Source of the DNA: Lota lota
Taxonomy: Eukaryota; Chordata; Actinopteri; Gadiformes; Lotidae
DNA length: 64,000 bases
Assembly (NCBI GenBank): GCA_026745465.1
Contig: JACYXH010000205.1
Coordinates: 1,475,501 to 1,539,500 of the forward strand
Reading direction: 5' to 3'
Position 1 is the first letter of the stretch. Every line of letters begins with the position of its first letter. The position numbers and the translations under genes were made by a program. Shown piece after piece: positions 47,801 to 58,026 of the stretch. Below the pieces are notes generated by a model that saw only the letters and a list, made by a program, of their open reading frames with translations, had not been told where the DNA came from and did no database searches.

Positions 47801-50800
47801 CTTCCATAAAGGCCAGATTTGTGCAGTATACGACTGATTGTTGTCCTATGGACAGAGTCTCCCACCTCAGCTCTAGATCTCTGCAGTTCATCCAGAGTGA
47901 TCATGGGCCTCTTGGCTGCATCTCTGATCAGTCTTCTCCTTGTATGAGCTGAAAGTTCAGAGGGACGGCCGGGTCTTCGTAGATTTGCAGTGGTCTGATA
48001 CTCCTTCCATTTCAATATTATCGCTTGCACAGTGCTCCTTGGGATGTTTAAAGCTTGGGAAATCTTTTTGTATCCAAATCCGGCTTTAAACTTCTCCACA
48101 ACAGTATCTCGGACCTGCCTGGTGTGTTCCTTGTTCTTCATGATGCTCTCTGCGCTTTAAACGGACCTCTGAGACTATCACAGAGCAGGTGCATTTATAC
48201 GGAGACTTGATTACACACAGGTGGATTCTATTTATCATCATTAGTCATTTAGGTCAACATTGGATCATTCAGAGATCCTCACTGAACTTCTGGAGAGAGT
48301 TTGCTGCACTGAAAGTAAAGGGGCTGAATAATTTTGCACGGCCAATATTTCAGTTTTTTATTTGTTAAAAAAGTTTGAAATATCCAAGAATATTCGTTCC
48401 ACTTCATGATTGTGTCCCACTTGTTGATTCTTCACAAAAAATTACAGTTTTATATCTTTATGTTTGAAGCCTGAAATGTGGCAAAAGGTCGAAAAGTTCA
48501 AGGGGGCCGAATACTTTCGCAAGGCACTGTATCTTAACTTATATCCAGCATATGTATACCCAGTGAACATCTTCCTGCCCTCCATCTCATGTTTGCTCCA
48601 CTAGTGTGACATCATCTGTAAACAACTTTTACTCTATCAAAGTCTGGTGATTTTCCGCACAGAAGATGGTCGGATGGCCAAATAATGAATAGCTCTTGTG
48701 CGGTCATTGGTGAAACAAAACGTCTCCTCTGCATTGTTTTCATGAGAACTTGGGATAGAATGTGATTGGTTACCGCTCTCTGCCAGCGCCTTCTTCTCGT
48801 CTAGGCTGTCGGCGAGGTCATGAGCATCACTGTAAGCCCGGGCGAGTCGCCACAAAAGCGAAGCGCTGTATCCATACTGCCAATAGCGGAAAAGAAAAAG
48901 GTTGGTTAAAACTGCAGTATGCATGCATACATCCCTTTTCACACACCTTTGTCACTGCTGCTGCTATCGCTTTTTGGTAAGAATTGGTTGAAAATGAAGT
49001 GTTTAAAGAATGAAAGCCAGCCATCCATTTCTCATATCAAACCTAATGTGTTTCACTCTAAACTGAATATGGAGGAGGAACATGGTAGGTAAATCATTGC
49101 AGAGGGAGTGTTAGGGGTGAAAGAGGACGTGACGCAAAGCACCCCAAAAAAATTTAAGCGAGAGAGAACGAGAGCGAGAGAGAAACTTGACAAAGGCCCA
49201 CAGACATGAATGCGTGTGTACTCAACGTACCTCCTCTTTTTTCTCCAGAAGCGTATCTAGACTCTGTCTCTTGCTGCCACTGTCCCCTCGATGCAGAGCG
49301 TCAACCCTCTCCAGAAGGACAACCAGCTGGTCCACAGGCTCCTCCTCCTCCTCCTCCTCCTCCTCCTGACTCGGACGGTTTGGTTCCTCTTCGTCAGAGT
49401 CTGTCAGCGCCGTCATATACCTGGAGAACACAATGCCATCATATGTGATGAGAAACTAATAACCAACCAACGTCAGGTTGAGCCAGGTTCATTTCCTACA
49501 GTCCTTATCAAAGCTACAAGGTGGAAGTCTCTTTGACAAGACATTCCTCACCATCAACCCTTGAAAGAGCCAAGGAAAAACATGACTACACAATCTATCT
49601 CCCATGCAAGTAAAACAGGGTTTGGGTGTTCTGCATCATATCAGTCAGGTCAGACATGCACCCCTCAGCCGACACACACGTTTTTTTTCGTCACTGGAAT
49701 CACCGAGTGTACAAACTACATAATTCCCTCTTCAACCTGTGGGCGGGAAAGAACCTCTCTGAGAAATCTCACCCCGCGATGACTCGGAGCAATCAAAAAT
49801 CAAGTTTTAACGAGTCGCTTTTATGATTACCCTGTGGCCAGGGCTGATTATACACACTGACAGTTCACTGCATGTTTACATGCAAGGCTGCAGCAGCCTT
49901 GTTTACACAAGTGGGTCACTTCATTGTTTCTAAATGCAGACAGTGGAGGAAAGTCTTGACATTATGACACGCAACAGTGTTGCGTTGTTTTATGGTTCCC
50001 TCTTTCAACAACGGTCTTTCAACAACGCTAACTAATCAACAGCCCTTAAGAAGAAGCAGCGTATAGCAAGCTGTATATGAGAAGGAAAAAAATGGTCTTA
50101 ACGACTTAATAAGGGTGAAATGAAAGACACAGAAAGGTGAAACTATGGGAAGCCTCCATCAGGTGTTGGCAGCAGCTGCGTGTGCGTCATTGGTGGTTTG
50201 GAGGAATGTTTATGTCTGTGAGCCACATGTTCTGGAGGGATGTGTCAGAGCGGGTCGCGCCCAGAAGCACCGTGGACCCAACAGGTGCCCTGTGCCGGAG
50301 GCCACATACAGACCCCGCCCACCCAGACACACCTTGAGCCCTCCTGTTATTACAAGAGCCGGGGCCTTATTAGCCACTGAAGGCCTGGGACAGCCTGGAG
50401 AAAAGGAAAAGAAAATGGGAAAATTGCAGCAGCACAAGGGGCTGCCGCATGCGAGAACAACAACACATGTCAGCCCCATAATATGTTCAGATTAAGTAGC
50501 TTCCGATGTTTTTATGTCTGAACTCAACCTCTTTTGCATCTGAGGGTGCAAAAGCACATCATGTGTAATGAACTGAAATGATATTGCATCGTGAACGCTT
50601 ACAATAAAGAAACCAATCTAAAGTGCTGATGTTGTGTCATCAAGGGCTAGCTGTAGAAAGCTAATGCTTACAATATATAAACTAATCTAAACCACTGATG
50701 TGCCATTAAGGTCTAGCTGTAGCATGTTAATGCTTAGGATAAAGAAACCAATCTAAAGTAATGATGCTGTGTCATTAAGGCCTAGCTGTAGCATGTTAAT

Positions 50801-53800
50801 GCTTACAAAGAAACCATAAAGTAATGATGTTGTCATTGAGGCCTAGGTGTCGCATGTTAATGCTCACAATAAAGAAAACCAATCTAAAGTACTGATGTTG
50901 GGTCATCAAGCCTAGCTGTGGCATGTTAATGCTAACAATAAAGTAACCAATCTAAAGTAGCCTAGTTAGAACCAGGCCTTAATTCGAGGCCCAGAACAAT
51001 AAAGGCACACAGATTTTGATCATCTCTGTAAACAGTAGTGAGCAGATCTATTGTGATGAGAGCATACTTTTGAGTGCTTGCTTGCCATTGAGGTAAACAA
51101 TCCCCTCTTTGTGGACCTATCCCGGGGAAAAGCCGAAAACCTTCATGTTTAACAATACATTTCATATCCATTTCATAATGTACAAGGATTATCATAGCTC
51201 ATCTTAGTTACTGTAAAGGCTTTCTGCAGATAGATTACATAATAGCACAACAACCACTTATACTTTGTAGCAAACAACCATGCTACACGCCACCTAGGTG
51301 GCTCCCATACTCCACCTAGGTGACTTTCCTCGGGCTCCTCCAAACGAATGGACACAGGGTGGTGATGTTGAACCGGTTTATTGTAAAAGGTTGAGTAGAA
51401 TGAGGCATTCAGATGGTGCTCCATGCTGCCATGCCACAGAGCTCTTCCTGAGTGTGTGTGGTGATGGCTGGTTTAACCTGTGCACACTGATTGCTCAATG
51501 TGCAACAGGTGTGCAGCCCCACCCAGCCCCAGAGTCCAATCAGTCTGACTCGGGCCAGGTGAGGCTGCTTAAACCAGCCACCATCCACACATACTCCCAC
51601 ATACCCCCAACACCCAATTGAAGCCGGGGAGAATCCCCAGCTGAAACCTGCTTGCTTGGTTCATTCTCCTTGTGCAACCATAAGATATGCAAGTCACTGA
51701 TCAACTTCTTGAAATGCACTTTGTGTCCTTATAATGGAGCACAGCCATTCAACCAAGTCCAGGGGGGGAAAAGGAGATATACTTTCAAGGGAGCTTAACC
51801 GTGGAGGTTGTCATGGCGAGAGCCCTCACAACAAACACGGTGAAGAGTTACCATCTCAACATCTCAAGGCCTTAGAGCATCTGGTCTCAGGCCTATTCAC
51901 TGCTGGGTGCCACAAGGTGGGGTGGGAGGTCGGTTACTTGTACTGCAACAATGGCCTGACTGGAGAGTGAATATATTGCCTCTGCAAGCGTCCAAATAGT
52001 AGACATGGGTCAGAATTCTCTAAGAGAAATCGTACTTGTCTGAGCTCTCCCACAAAGCCCACCATTGCACTAGGTTCTGCTGCCACGGTCTGGGTCATGA
52101 CTGAAGTGGTGCTAACTACGCCCCCTGTTTGTGATGAAGCGCAATAGCATTGTGGAAAAAAACTTGATGAATGATACTGAAAACAGTATTAGACATACAG
52201 CTGTTTACATTGCTGTTGGGGCCCATCATACAAAAGTAAAGCAGGTCATTCAACTAAATGTGACTTTTTGTGTGATCTAATAGACTGGGGGGGGGGGGGG
52301 GGTTCCCCGTCTTGCATTGCTTCTGCTTAAGAAAACCTGTTTGCATATCAGGGGACATTTTGGCCCTGTAATGAAACTTGCCAGGAGGAAGATACTCAAG
52401 AAACTCAATACAGAGGGGACAACGGTGGCTGAATATGCAGTAGGGAAGTGTTAAGCAGCTGCACTGATAAGGGCATAGCAAAGACCAGAAGGCCAATAAT
52501 TAAGAAAAGGAAATTAACGTAAAAATAATAGGGTTTGTTGTACGGTTTCTTATCAAAAAAAGGTATTTGGGGTGGACGGAAAAACCGGAAGAACGCATGC
52601 AAGTGAAGACATACAGCTATTTCAATTATTCACACACCGAGTAGCCAACAAGTGCTGTTGTGCAACATCGAGAACAGTGCAGGTGCACTCTCAGGGCACT
52701 GGCACGAGGTTAGACTGTGAACTTTGTGTTCCACCAAAGCATTTCCATGTGCTCATTTAAAAGTTGGTTATTGTCTTCTGGATCTAGTGGTGACCTTCAA
52801 CTCCAAACTTCACCCACTACAGCAAAGCTATGTGAAAAGATGCGTGCATAGACTGCTAAGCCTATTTCGACTTTACATGTGTCCTTGTATGCTTAAAATT
52901 AAGCAAATATGTGCTTTAGCCAAGTGTAAATATTCCATTTAAATGCAACCATGCTCACTGAGGAGTACTTACATTTTTGTTAGCTATAAGCGTTTCAATG
53001 AAATACATAAACATTAGGTGTGCGTTGATCAGGCATTCCTTCCTTGCCACACAGAATCCGTCTGCTCTACTTAAATCAACAACTATCCATGTCATAAATG
53101 CAAGGATTTTCTTGCCGTATTTTTTTTTATTGTTATTTTTAATACGTTTTTCCCCCTCCTCCAACTAATGTCCTTGAGCTATGGTGAGGCGAGGTGAATA
53201 AACAGCAGTGGGAACTGTTTGAGGAATTACAAGTTCCTACAAGACATGTTTAAATGAGGTTCCTGACAGCTTGGCACGCATGCGGCGTGATTGATAGGCC
53301 CTCCTGTCAATCCCTGTAGAAGAGGATGTGTCGATGAGGAAGCTGTCACGGCACACGGAGAGCCAATCACAGGGCTGTGGAAAGTCTCGGGGGTCCCAAT
53401 CCTTCTGGCAGGGAGGATTATGTCCTCATTCTTAGTACTGTCTTACCCGCTCACTTTGACATGGTGGTGTATTATTTATTTTTTTACCAACACATGTACA
53501 CACAAATACAGAAACAAAAATGTATCTGTGCAGGTATTTCAAAAAACACGTGTTTCAGCAAGCTGAGTCCAATCACTGGGTACGCCAACACTAGTCACAC
53601 AGTTGGAATATTTCAAACTCAACAGACAAGAAAATGTCCTGCAATTATCACTGACATCTAAACAACTGCATACAATCTGTGATCAATAGGTTTGCACGAT
53701 GCATGCACGTCTGCTACACATCAATGCATATTTCCATGGTTGATATGGCGATACATTGATAATTGCCTCTGGTTCAATTGTGATTGCTCTACTCTCTGTA

Positions 53801-56800
53801 GAGAGTTGATACCGGGATTACAGAGACTGATGGTTCTTGTTTTTAATTCTTTGTAATGTCACTGTCAGTGATGCAAGCCGTGTCTACTTTTGTAGATTTT
53901 GTAATATTTATTTTTCGTATTTATATTTGGTTTGCAGAGCATAGCTGGCAGCAAGGTGAAAACAATATCCCGGCTAATCTTTCTGTGTACTTACTGACTT
54001 TGGCCAAAACAAAACAAGCGACCACAGCACTGCGCAACAGGGGCCATGGCTCTACCGTTGCCCTCCCAACAGGCTCAGAGAGAGGATATGGTGCTCTTAG
54101 GTGGGATACGGAGGGCCCTTCAGATGGATGTGAGGATTAGGGCTGTAGCTCATTTCTCTGGGTGGATGCCAGGTATTCCCTGAGGGGCTGGAATTTCTTC
54201 TCTACCGACTCCACCATTCCCACACACCGTGCCCCAACAAACAACAGAGCAGAGGTAAAGTTCTTTAATTATGAAAGGTCTGTGTGTGTGTGTGTGCGTA
54301 CATCAAAATATTTATTTCTAAGGATTACGACCTAGAGATAGGAGCCATTCAATGGTGCAGTCGGGCAACCAATCCACTGCCTCTACTGGAGTGGAGGGGG
54401 GCTGGGTTTAAGCTAAGATTGAACCCTCTAATGGAGGAGGGCTGATGTTTACACAAGGGGGAAAAAGGATGAATGACCTCATATAACCCAGGTGCATCGA
54501 TCATGCTTACAGTAGTCACGTAGCAAAAGACAGATGAGACAGATGTGTTTTTATAGAGGGCCACAAGCGGTGCCAGAGTCATTCACAACCTCACTGCACA
54601 CTGACATGAACCAGGGTCTCGTCAGATTAAGTACCTAATCCGCTGCAGCCGTAGAACTCCGTTTTTTCAAAAGTGAACAGTTGATCTGACAATGCATGTT
54701 AGATTAAAAAAAAAACAGCAGTTTAGATCAATGCATTTGACAAGCAGAGCCTGTAGTAGCAATCACATTGCCTTGAGCTGGGGTTTATTTGAAACAGCAG
54801 GAGAACGGGCTGTTCACCTGGTGAGATGAAATACAGTTCACAGGGAATTGGCACATAGCTGCAGCTATTTAAAAAATAAAGCACCTACAGCAGCAGCAAG
54901 GAATAGAGTCTGACAGATCTAAGAGACAATACATGCTTATTAACTGCTTAGTCAGGATGCCAGCACACCAAGGGCACAGTATTTTAGTACCCTTGTGCTC
55001 TAGTGATAATAATAGTAATAATGTTTGCCAATTATAATGAAGTTTTCATTAAGTACAACAAATTATTTAAATTATTATATCATTTTAAATAGTATACAAC
55101 TATTATACGACACCAAGAATGGAGGTGTGGGATGACACAGAGCAAAGCAGGGGAGAAGGGCCTTTTAAGGCTGTTATATTAGGTTTTTTTGGGGGGGAGG
55201 GTCACAGGTGAAAACAGAGAACTACTTTGTTATAGCAGAACTTCTGATCCAGCAGTCCTACTATGTCATAACAGAACTTCTGATCCAGCAGTCCTACTAT
55301 GTCATAACAGAACTTCTGATCCAGCAGTCCTACTATGTCATAACAGAACTTCTGATCCAGCAGTCCTACTATGTCATAACAGAACTTCTGATCCAGCAGT
55401 CCTACTATGTCATAACAGAACTTCTGATCCAGCATTCCTACTTTGTCATAGCAGAACTTGTGGGGGAAGACGGCACGGAGCCTGGAAGCCTGAAACCAGA
55501 AACGGCAAGGGATGGAGTTACACCTCGTTTCCTGTTCATTATGGAGATATTCTACCAAAGAATTGTGGATGAAGCTTTAAGAAGAAGATTTACTAAATGT
55601 ATTTCTACAATGGCCAGTCTACACAGTGTTGATTTGAAACCTTTACAGACACTTTTACTATATAGTTTACTATTGCTGGCCAGGTTTGTGTTTTTGCCAA
55701 TAACAAGCTTACATCCCTGCCTCCAGCAACATGATTGGCCGAAACAACTATGAAGCAAAATAAAGTGAAACATCCCGTTCACCCAGATTTGAGCTTGTCT
55801 GCCACCAGACTTTAGATATGAATCTAAGATTAATAGTTATAAGTTATAAATTAACCTCTTCCGCATTTATCCAGCGGATTTTGTTCATGCAGAACTTCCA
55901 AAAGTAGATACATTTTAACAAGAGATTAAACATTCTGTGCCTTGCCGGTTTGGCAGTAATTCCAATGATGACACAGAGGTTTGATTTGCCATCACCTTTT
56001 GACATTGAAGCCATTAGATAACTATTGAACTCACTAGGTGTTTCAATGTGGATGTAACAGTGCCTATTGCCTGAAATCCCATTTCATTACACTGGACACA
56101 TGGGCAAAATACACAAATTCTATGGCAAATTAAAGCTTTGACTGTAAGACAGTGTCTGTAAGACATGTATAATCTTCTTCCTAAAGACAATAAAACTTCA
56201 AAATAGCATTAGTTGTTGTTTTGTCTTTAGTCTGTCACATTTATAATTCCAAATGTTCCTATTTGCCTTTCCAAGAAGACAGTTAAGTGGGTGTTGATGC
56301 TTAGGTAACCTGCTGTTTATTTTATCATAGGTTGGGGTGTGATCGAGGTATGTTGCGGTCTATGGAGGTAGAGCTGGGCATGTTCCTCTGCCGTTCCTCC
56401 ACACCTGAGGCACATTGGAAAGCACATCTGCTTACCCAGTAAGTTGCTTTGCAAAGGTGGGGAAGCACAAGGCATTCAGGGCATATCTCAAGTAACAACA
56501 ATCTAACCAGCTGGTCACATACGAAGGAAATTAACACACTGAAATAAATCTGTGATAAAACTCACTGGAACGATAAAAAGAAATCGTTCCATCCACAGGG
56601 TGGAATATGATGCATAATCAAATGCTACACTTTCCTTGTTACATTTTTGACATCACTGTTACATTATAATATATGAATCAAATTAATCTAAAAACAGGCC
56701 TCCACTCAGAAGAATAATGAGTTTAAGACATTATTTCCAGCAATCAGTCCATCACGTTGGATATCCTTATGTTAGGATGTCCCAGAAAGCTCCTCAGTCA

Positions 56801-58026
56801 ACAAGACACCCATTGCCTTATGCTCCACTCTTCACCACACCTTACTGGGTGGGTAAAAACGCCTGGGTGATGCCGAGCCAATTAGAGATTGCCCTCACGC
56901 CGTTCCTAGTTGAAAAGCCTTGAGCTTGTATTTCACTGGGTGCATTCAAATAAAACCATCCCATTGATTGTGTATATAACTGTCTCCGATTTATGGCAGT
57001 AGATTAATTACAGTTATCATTTTAATTGGGGAGAAACAGCAGTGCCAAACCAAAACACTGGTATTTTCATTCAATGTGTGTCTCTGGAGAGCATATATAG
57101 TGGGTCCCTTGCACCTTATTTTGCTGTAATAATATGAAGCCTAATGAATTAAGAAAAGTTCAACAGCACTGTTCTGTTTCAACAGAACAGATCAGATCAC
57201 AAGTTGCATACAAGATGTTCAATTCAAAGGTGTGTGCAGTGCATCATCGTTATGATAATCCTGTACTTCAGTGACCTGTAGTAGTTACGTACATTTAGTA
57301 TGTGAAGAGTTAAGACATACAAGAGTATCCGACTTGCTGATCATAAACTGATTTAATGATCTATTTTAACATGCACGCTACGAAAGCTTTTTATTTATGT
57401 ATTTACTATTTACGATGGCAAAGTCTGAATCCAAAACAAATCAAGAAATGCTTTTAGCCACTTAGACCACAAGTAGAGTTAGCAGCAGCAATAAACTAAT
57501 TGAATACGGGTACAATTCCCGATTTGTATTATAGTGGTAGTGTATATGGTTGTACTCACCCTCCCTCGCTCTCTGCCTCCTCTGAACTTTGACCTCCGCT
57601 TCTGGCAGCCAAGCCGGTGGCCGCGGCCCGCTTCCTACGGGTAGGGGTGGTCCTGCGGGACCCCGCAGCGTTGCCCTCTGACCTGCTGTGCCCCTTTAGC
57701 TCCTCTCTCACTTGGTCGGGCAGTAGGGGCAGGGCGCTCTTCAGGGCCCTCATCTCATCCTTCAGCTCCGAAACGCAGCGTATCAGAGCCTCCAGGCGGT
57801 CCAGCACCTCCGCCTGGCCTCCTCCGGCCGGCCCAATGACGGCTCCGCAGTCCACCATAGTCATGCCACCGCCAGCTCGGCTGCCGCTGGGGCTGTTGAG
57901 GTACAGGCCAGGCCAGGAGTCCCGGCGCCTGGACTTGAGACTGTGGTACCAGACGGCAGCCAGGCTGATGCCGGCCATCCCGGCCAGAGCTCCCAGAACT
58001 ATCAGCTTGCTGTCAGCATGAGCCAT
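33401..58026 (-). CDS. rmdn2: regulator of microtubule dynamics protein 2 (FAM82A-type)
   Basis: RMDN proteins are TPR-like proteins; the paralogue RMDN3 (PTPIP51) tethers ER to mitochondria. Ten coding exons on the minus strand join in phase to 415 residues, near the roughly 410 of mammalian RMDN2. N-terminal membrane segment residues 8-27; predicted coiled coil about 72-100; acidic AESEGG followed by [12 protein letters not shown], an FFAT-like region; nine Glu at 175-183 from a CTC triplet run; TPR-like domain 220-403 with [49 protein letters not shown] and [13 protein letters not shown], matching RMDN2/RMDN3. The start ATG 58026 follows an acceptor 5 bp upstream, so a noncoding exon lies further 5'. 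A LINE and a Tc1 element lie in introns 4 and 3. Confidence 0.93.
33691..33771 (-). CDS. rmdn2: rmdn2 coding exon 9
   Basis: Acceptor atcaacag, donor gtacgt. 27 codons, [20 protein letters not shown] to TVSKE; corresponds to the KCYTDL...TKED stretch of the family. Confidence 0.9.
33821..33838. repeat. poly(C) tract, 18 bp
   Basis: In rmdn2 intron 8, 50 bp before exon 9 in transcript direction; read as poly(G) in the pre-mRNA. Confidence 0.97.
34170..34223 (-). CDS. rmdn2: rmdn2 coding exon 8
   Basis: Acceptor tcccag, donor gtaagt. 18 codons, [18 protein letters not shown]. Confidence 0.94.
34438..34536 (-). CDS. rmdn2: rmdn2 coding exon 7
   Basis: Acceptor ttgcag, donor gtaggg. 33 codons, [20 protein letters not shown] to LKNFLK; LSWIExKxAATLF is diagnostic for RMDN2/3. 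Confidence 0.95.
35484..35561 (-). CDS. rmdn2: rmdn2 coding exon 6
   Basis: Acceptor tctcag, donor gtacgc. 26 codons, [20 protein letters not shown] to GRWCYA, a TPR-like hairpin. Confidence 0.93.
35794..35826. repeat. poly(C) tract, 33 bp
   Basis: Longest C run in the window; rmdn2 intron 5. Confidence 0.97.
36227..36302 (-). CDS. rmdn2: rmdn2 coding exon 5
   Basis: Acceptor ccacag, donor gtatgt. Codes [20 protein letters not shown] to FIFK. Confidence 0.93.
38446..38464. repeat. poly(G) tract, 19 bp
   Basis: Uninterrupted G run, rmdn2 intron 4. Confidence 0.97.
38731..38748. repeat. poly(C) tract, 18 bp
   Basis: Uninterrupted C run, rmdn2 intron 4. Confidence 0.97.
38909..38936. repeat. 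poly(G) tract with one A
   Basis: 28 bp with a single A at 38925. Confidence 0.97.
39730..40256 (-). pseudogene. unidentified coding-like fragment
   Basis: Two adjacent minus-strand frames (about 40085-40256 and 39736-40056), separated by a poly(A) run, have protein-like composition: [20 protein letters not shown] ... [20 protein letters not shown], then [20 protein letters not shown] ... [19 protein letters not shown] do not recognise the protein. It could be a decayed transposon gene or a retrocopy; it sits just upstream of the LINE. Confidence 0.25.
40755..43950 (+). mobile_element. L2-type LINE, nearly full length, in rmdn2 intron 4
   Basis: A 5' end with aagatggcgccgc, an endonuclease-reverse transcriptase frame, and a 3' end with cttggcaataaagc followed by (TTCTGA)n at 43932-43950, typical of fish L2 elements. 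Inserted antisense to rmdn2. Target-site duplications were not identified, as is common for L2. Confidence 0.88.
40778..43728 (+). pseudogene. L2 ORF2: AP endonuclease and reverse transcriptase, frame broken twice
   Basis: The endonuclease half (to about 42490) keeps [44 protein letters not shown] and GLSDH. The reverse transcriptase follows with [50 protein letters not shown] and FTDDTSLIG, then [10 protein letters not shown] near the C-terminus. The frame shifts near 42480 (after LKHC) and near 43310 (after TIISQD). At each site residues expected in the family are missing, consistent with short deletions, so the copy cannot encode an active product as it stands. Confidence 0.88.
43951..45330. 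other. rmdn2 intron 4, last part
   Basis: AT-rich, nothing recognised. Confidence 0.5.
45331..45391 (-). CDS. rmdn2: rmdn2 coding exon 4 (61 bp)
   Basis: Short exon found by phase and family pattern: acceptor ctctctag, donor gtaagt. Codes [19 protein letters not shown] with split Gly before and split Trp after, giving the conserved ADSHQW|YAIMCG junction. Confidence 0.85.
46275..46645. repeat. diverged duplicated segment
   Basis: 46275-46375 and 46553-46640 share caacccacagaag/taacccacagaag, attgcgtg/aatgcgtg, acaaatat and cttgtgctttgcaaaatga-like runs. Family unknown; it lies in rmdn2 intron 3 beside the Tc1 element. Confidence 0.5.
46903..47118. repeat. Tc1 terminal inverted repeat, left
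   Basis: 216 bp; outer motif cagtgccttgcgaaag and inner motif ttattcagccccctt. Compared with the right end it has one 3-bp insertion (aacaacaag) and a few substitutions. Confidence 0.93.
47122..48141 (-). CDS. Tc1-family transposase, apparently intact
   Basis: 339 residues from ATG at 48141 to TAG at 47122, the usual length for fish Tc1 transposases. An N-terminal paired-like helix-turn-helix region (residues 1-105) has GRPSE at 58-62 as an AT-hook-like linker. Catalytic triad D152 (WSDET), D243 (QQDNDPKH), E278 (LNPIENLW); D243 and E278 are 34 residues apart, so DD34E. The Gly-rich box [11 protein letters not shown] (184-194) is present and the protein ends GGATKY. It cuts and pastes its own element at TA sites. 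No stop, frameshift or missing key residue is visible; whether it is active cannot be told from sequence. Confidence 0.95.
   Translation of the reverse strand: MKNKEHTRQVRDTVVEKFKAGFGYKKISQALNIPRSTVQAIILKWKEYQTTANLRRPGRPSELSAHTRRRLIRDAAKRPMITLDELQRSRAEVGDSVHRTTISRILHKSGLYGRVARRKPFLKDIHKKCRLKFATSHLGDTPNMWKKVLWSDETKMELFGNNAKRYVWRKSNTAHHPEHTIPTVKHGGGSIMVWACFSSAGAGKMVKIDGKMDGAKYRTILEENLMESAKDLRLGRRFVFQQDNDPKHKAKSTMEWFTNKHIQVLEWPSQSPDLNPIENLWKELKTAVHKRSPSNLTELELFCKEEWEKISVSRCAKLIETYPKRLTAVIAAKGGATKY
48318..48529. repeat. Tc1 terminal inverted repeat, right
   Basis: About 212 bp, complementary to the left repeat. Confidence 0.93.
48774..48876 (-). CDS. rmdn2: rmdn2 coding exon 3
   Basis: Acceptor ttggcag, donor gtaacc. 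Codes [20 protein letters not shown] to LAES; the WRxARAYxD signature is shared by all RMDN proteins. Intron 2 downstream of exon 2 is only about 350 bp. Confidence 0.94.
49231..49420 (-). CDS. rmdn2: rmdn2 coding exon 2
   Basis: Acceptor ctccag, donor gtacgt. Completes Gly156 and codes [12 protein letters not shown], the nine-Glu run, and [15 protein letters not shown] (RMDN-type helix) to LEKKEE. Confidence 0.92.
49421..50585. other. rmdn2 intron 1, 3' end
   Basis: Nothing recognised. Confidence 0.45.
50590..50960. repeat. tandem repeat, 65-69-bp units
   Basis: Six diverged copies, each with gcatgttaatgcttacaata, aagaaaccaatctaaagt, tgatgttgtgtcat and aggcctagctgt. Unit starts recur at about 50601, 50670, 50736, 50804, 50865 and 50934. 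Confidence 0.9.
50961..55220. other. rmdn2 intron 1, middle
   Basis: No exon recognised. Contains the palindrome ccacctaggtgg at 51290-51301, with a second cacctaggtg 22 bp on, poly(G) at 52287-52302 and a short (GT)n at 54281-54296. Confidence 0.45.
52287..52302. repeat. poly(G) tract, 16 bp
   Basis: Uninterrupted G run. Confidence 0.95.
55225..55460. repeat. 36-bp minisatellite
   Basis: About 6.5 near-identical copies of a 36-bp unit containing agaacttctgatccagcagt. Because 36 is a multiple of three, one frame stays open and repeats the 12-residue pattern [12 protein letters not shown]. Confidence 0.96.
55465..56230 (+). repeat. unidentified dispersed repeat, copy 2 (longest)
   Basis: The left part (55490-55840) matches copy 1 at 12015-12320. 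The right part (55790-56230) matches copy 3 at 59281-59740 with only scattered changes. The open frame from the minisatellite continues to 55753 with [19 protein letters not shown], parallel to copy 1. Confidence 0.75.
56231..57559. other. rmdn2 intron 1, 5' part
   Basis: Nothing recognised. Confidence 0.45.

Larger units (their letters stand above)
46903..48529 (-). mobile_element. full-length Tc1-family DNA transposon in rmdn2 intron 3
   Basis: 1,627 bp, flanked by TA on both sides (46901-46902 and 48530-48531). Ends are cagtgccttgcgaaag and its complement. Terminal inverted repeats of about 215 bp differ at only about ten positions and carry related sequence at outer and inner ends (IR/DR layout). 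Encodes one uninterrupted transposase. The transposase reads on the minus strand, as rmdn2 does. Confidence 0.96.

Noticed and set aside
47359-47952. Plus-strand open frames inside the Tc1 element
   Set aside because: They are antisense shadows of the transposase.
55225-55460. CRISPR-like array of 36-bp repeats
   Set aside because: Repeats abut directly with no spacers.
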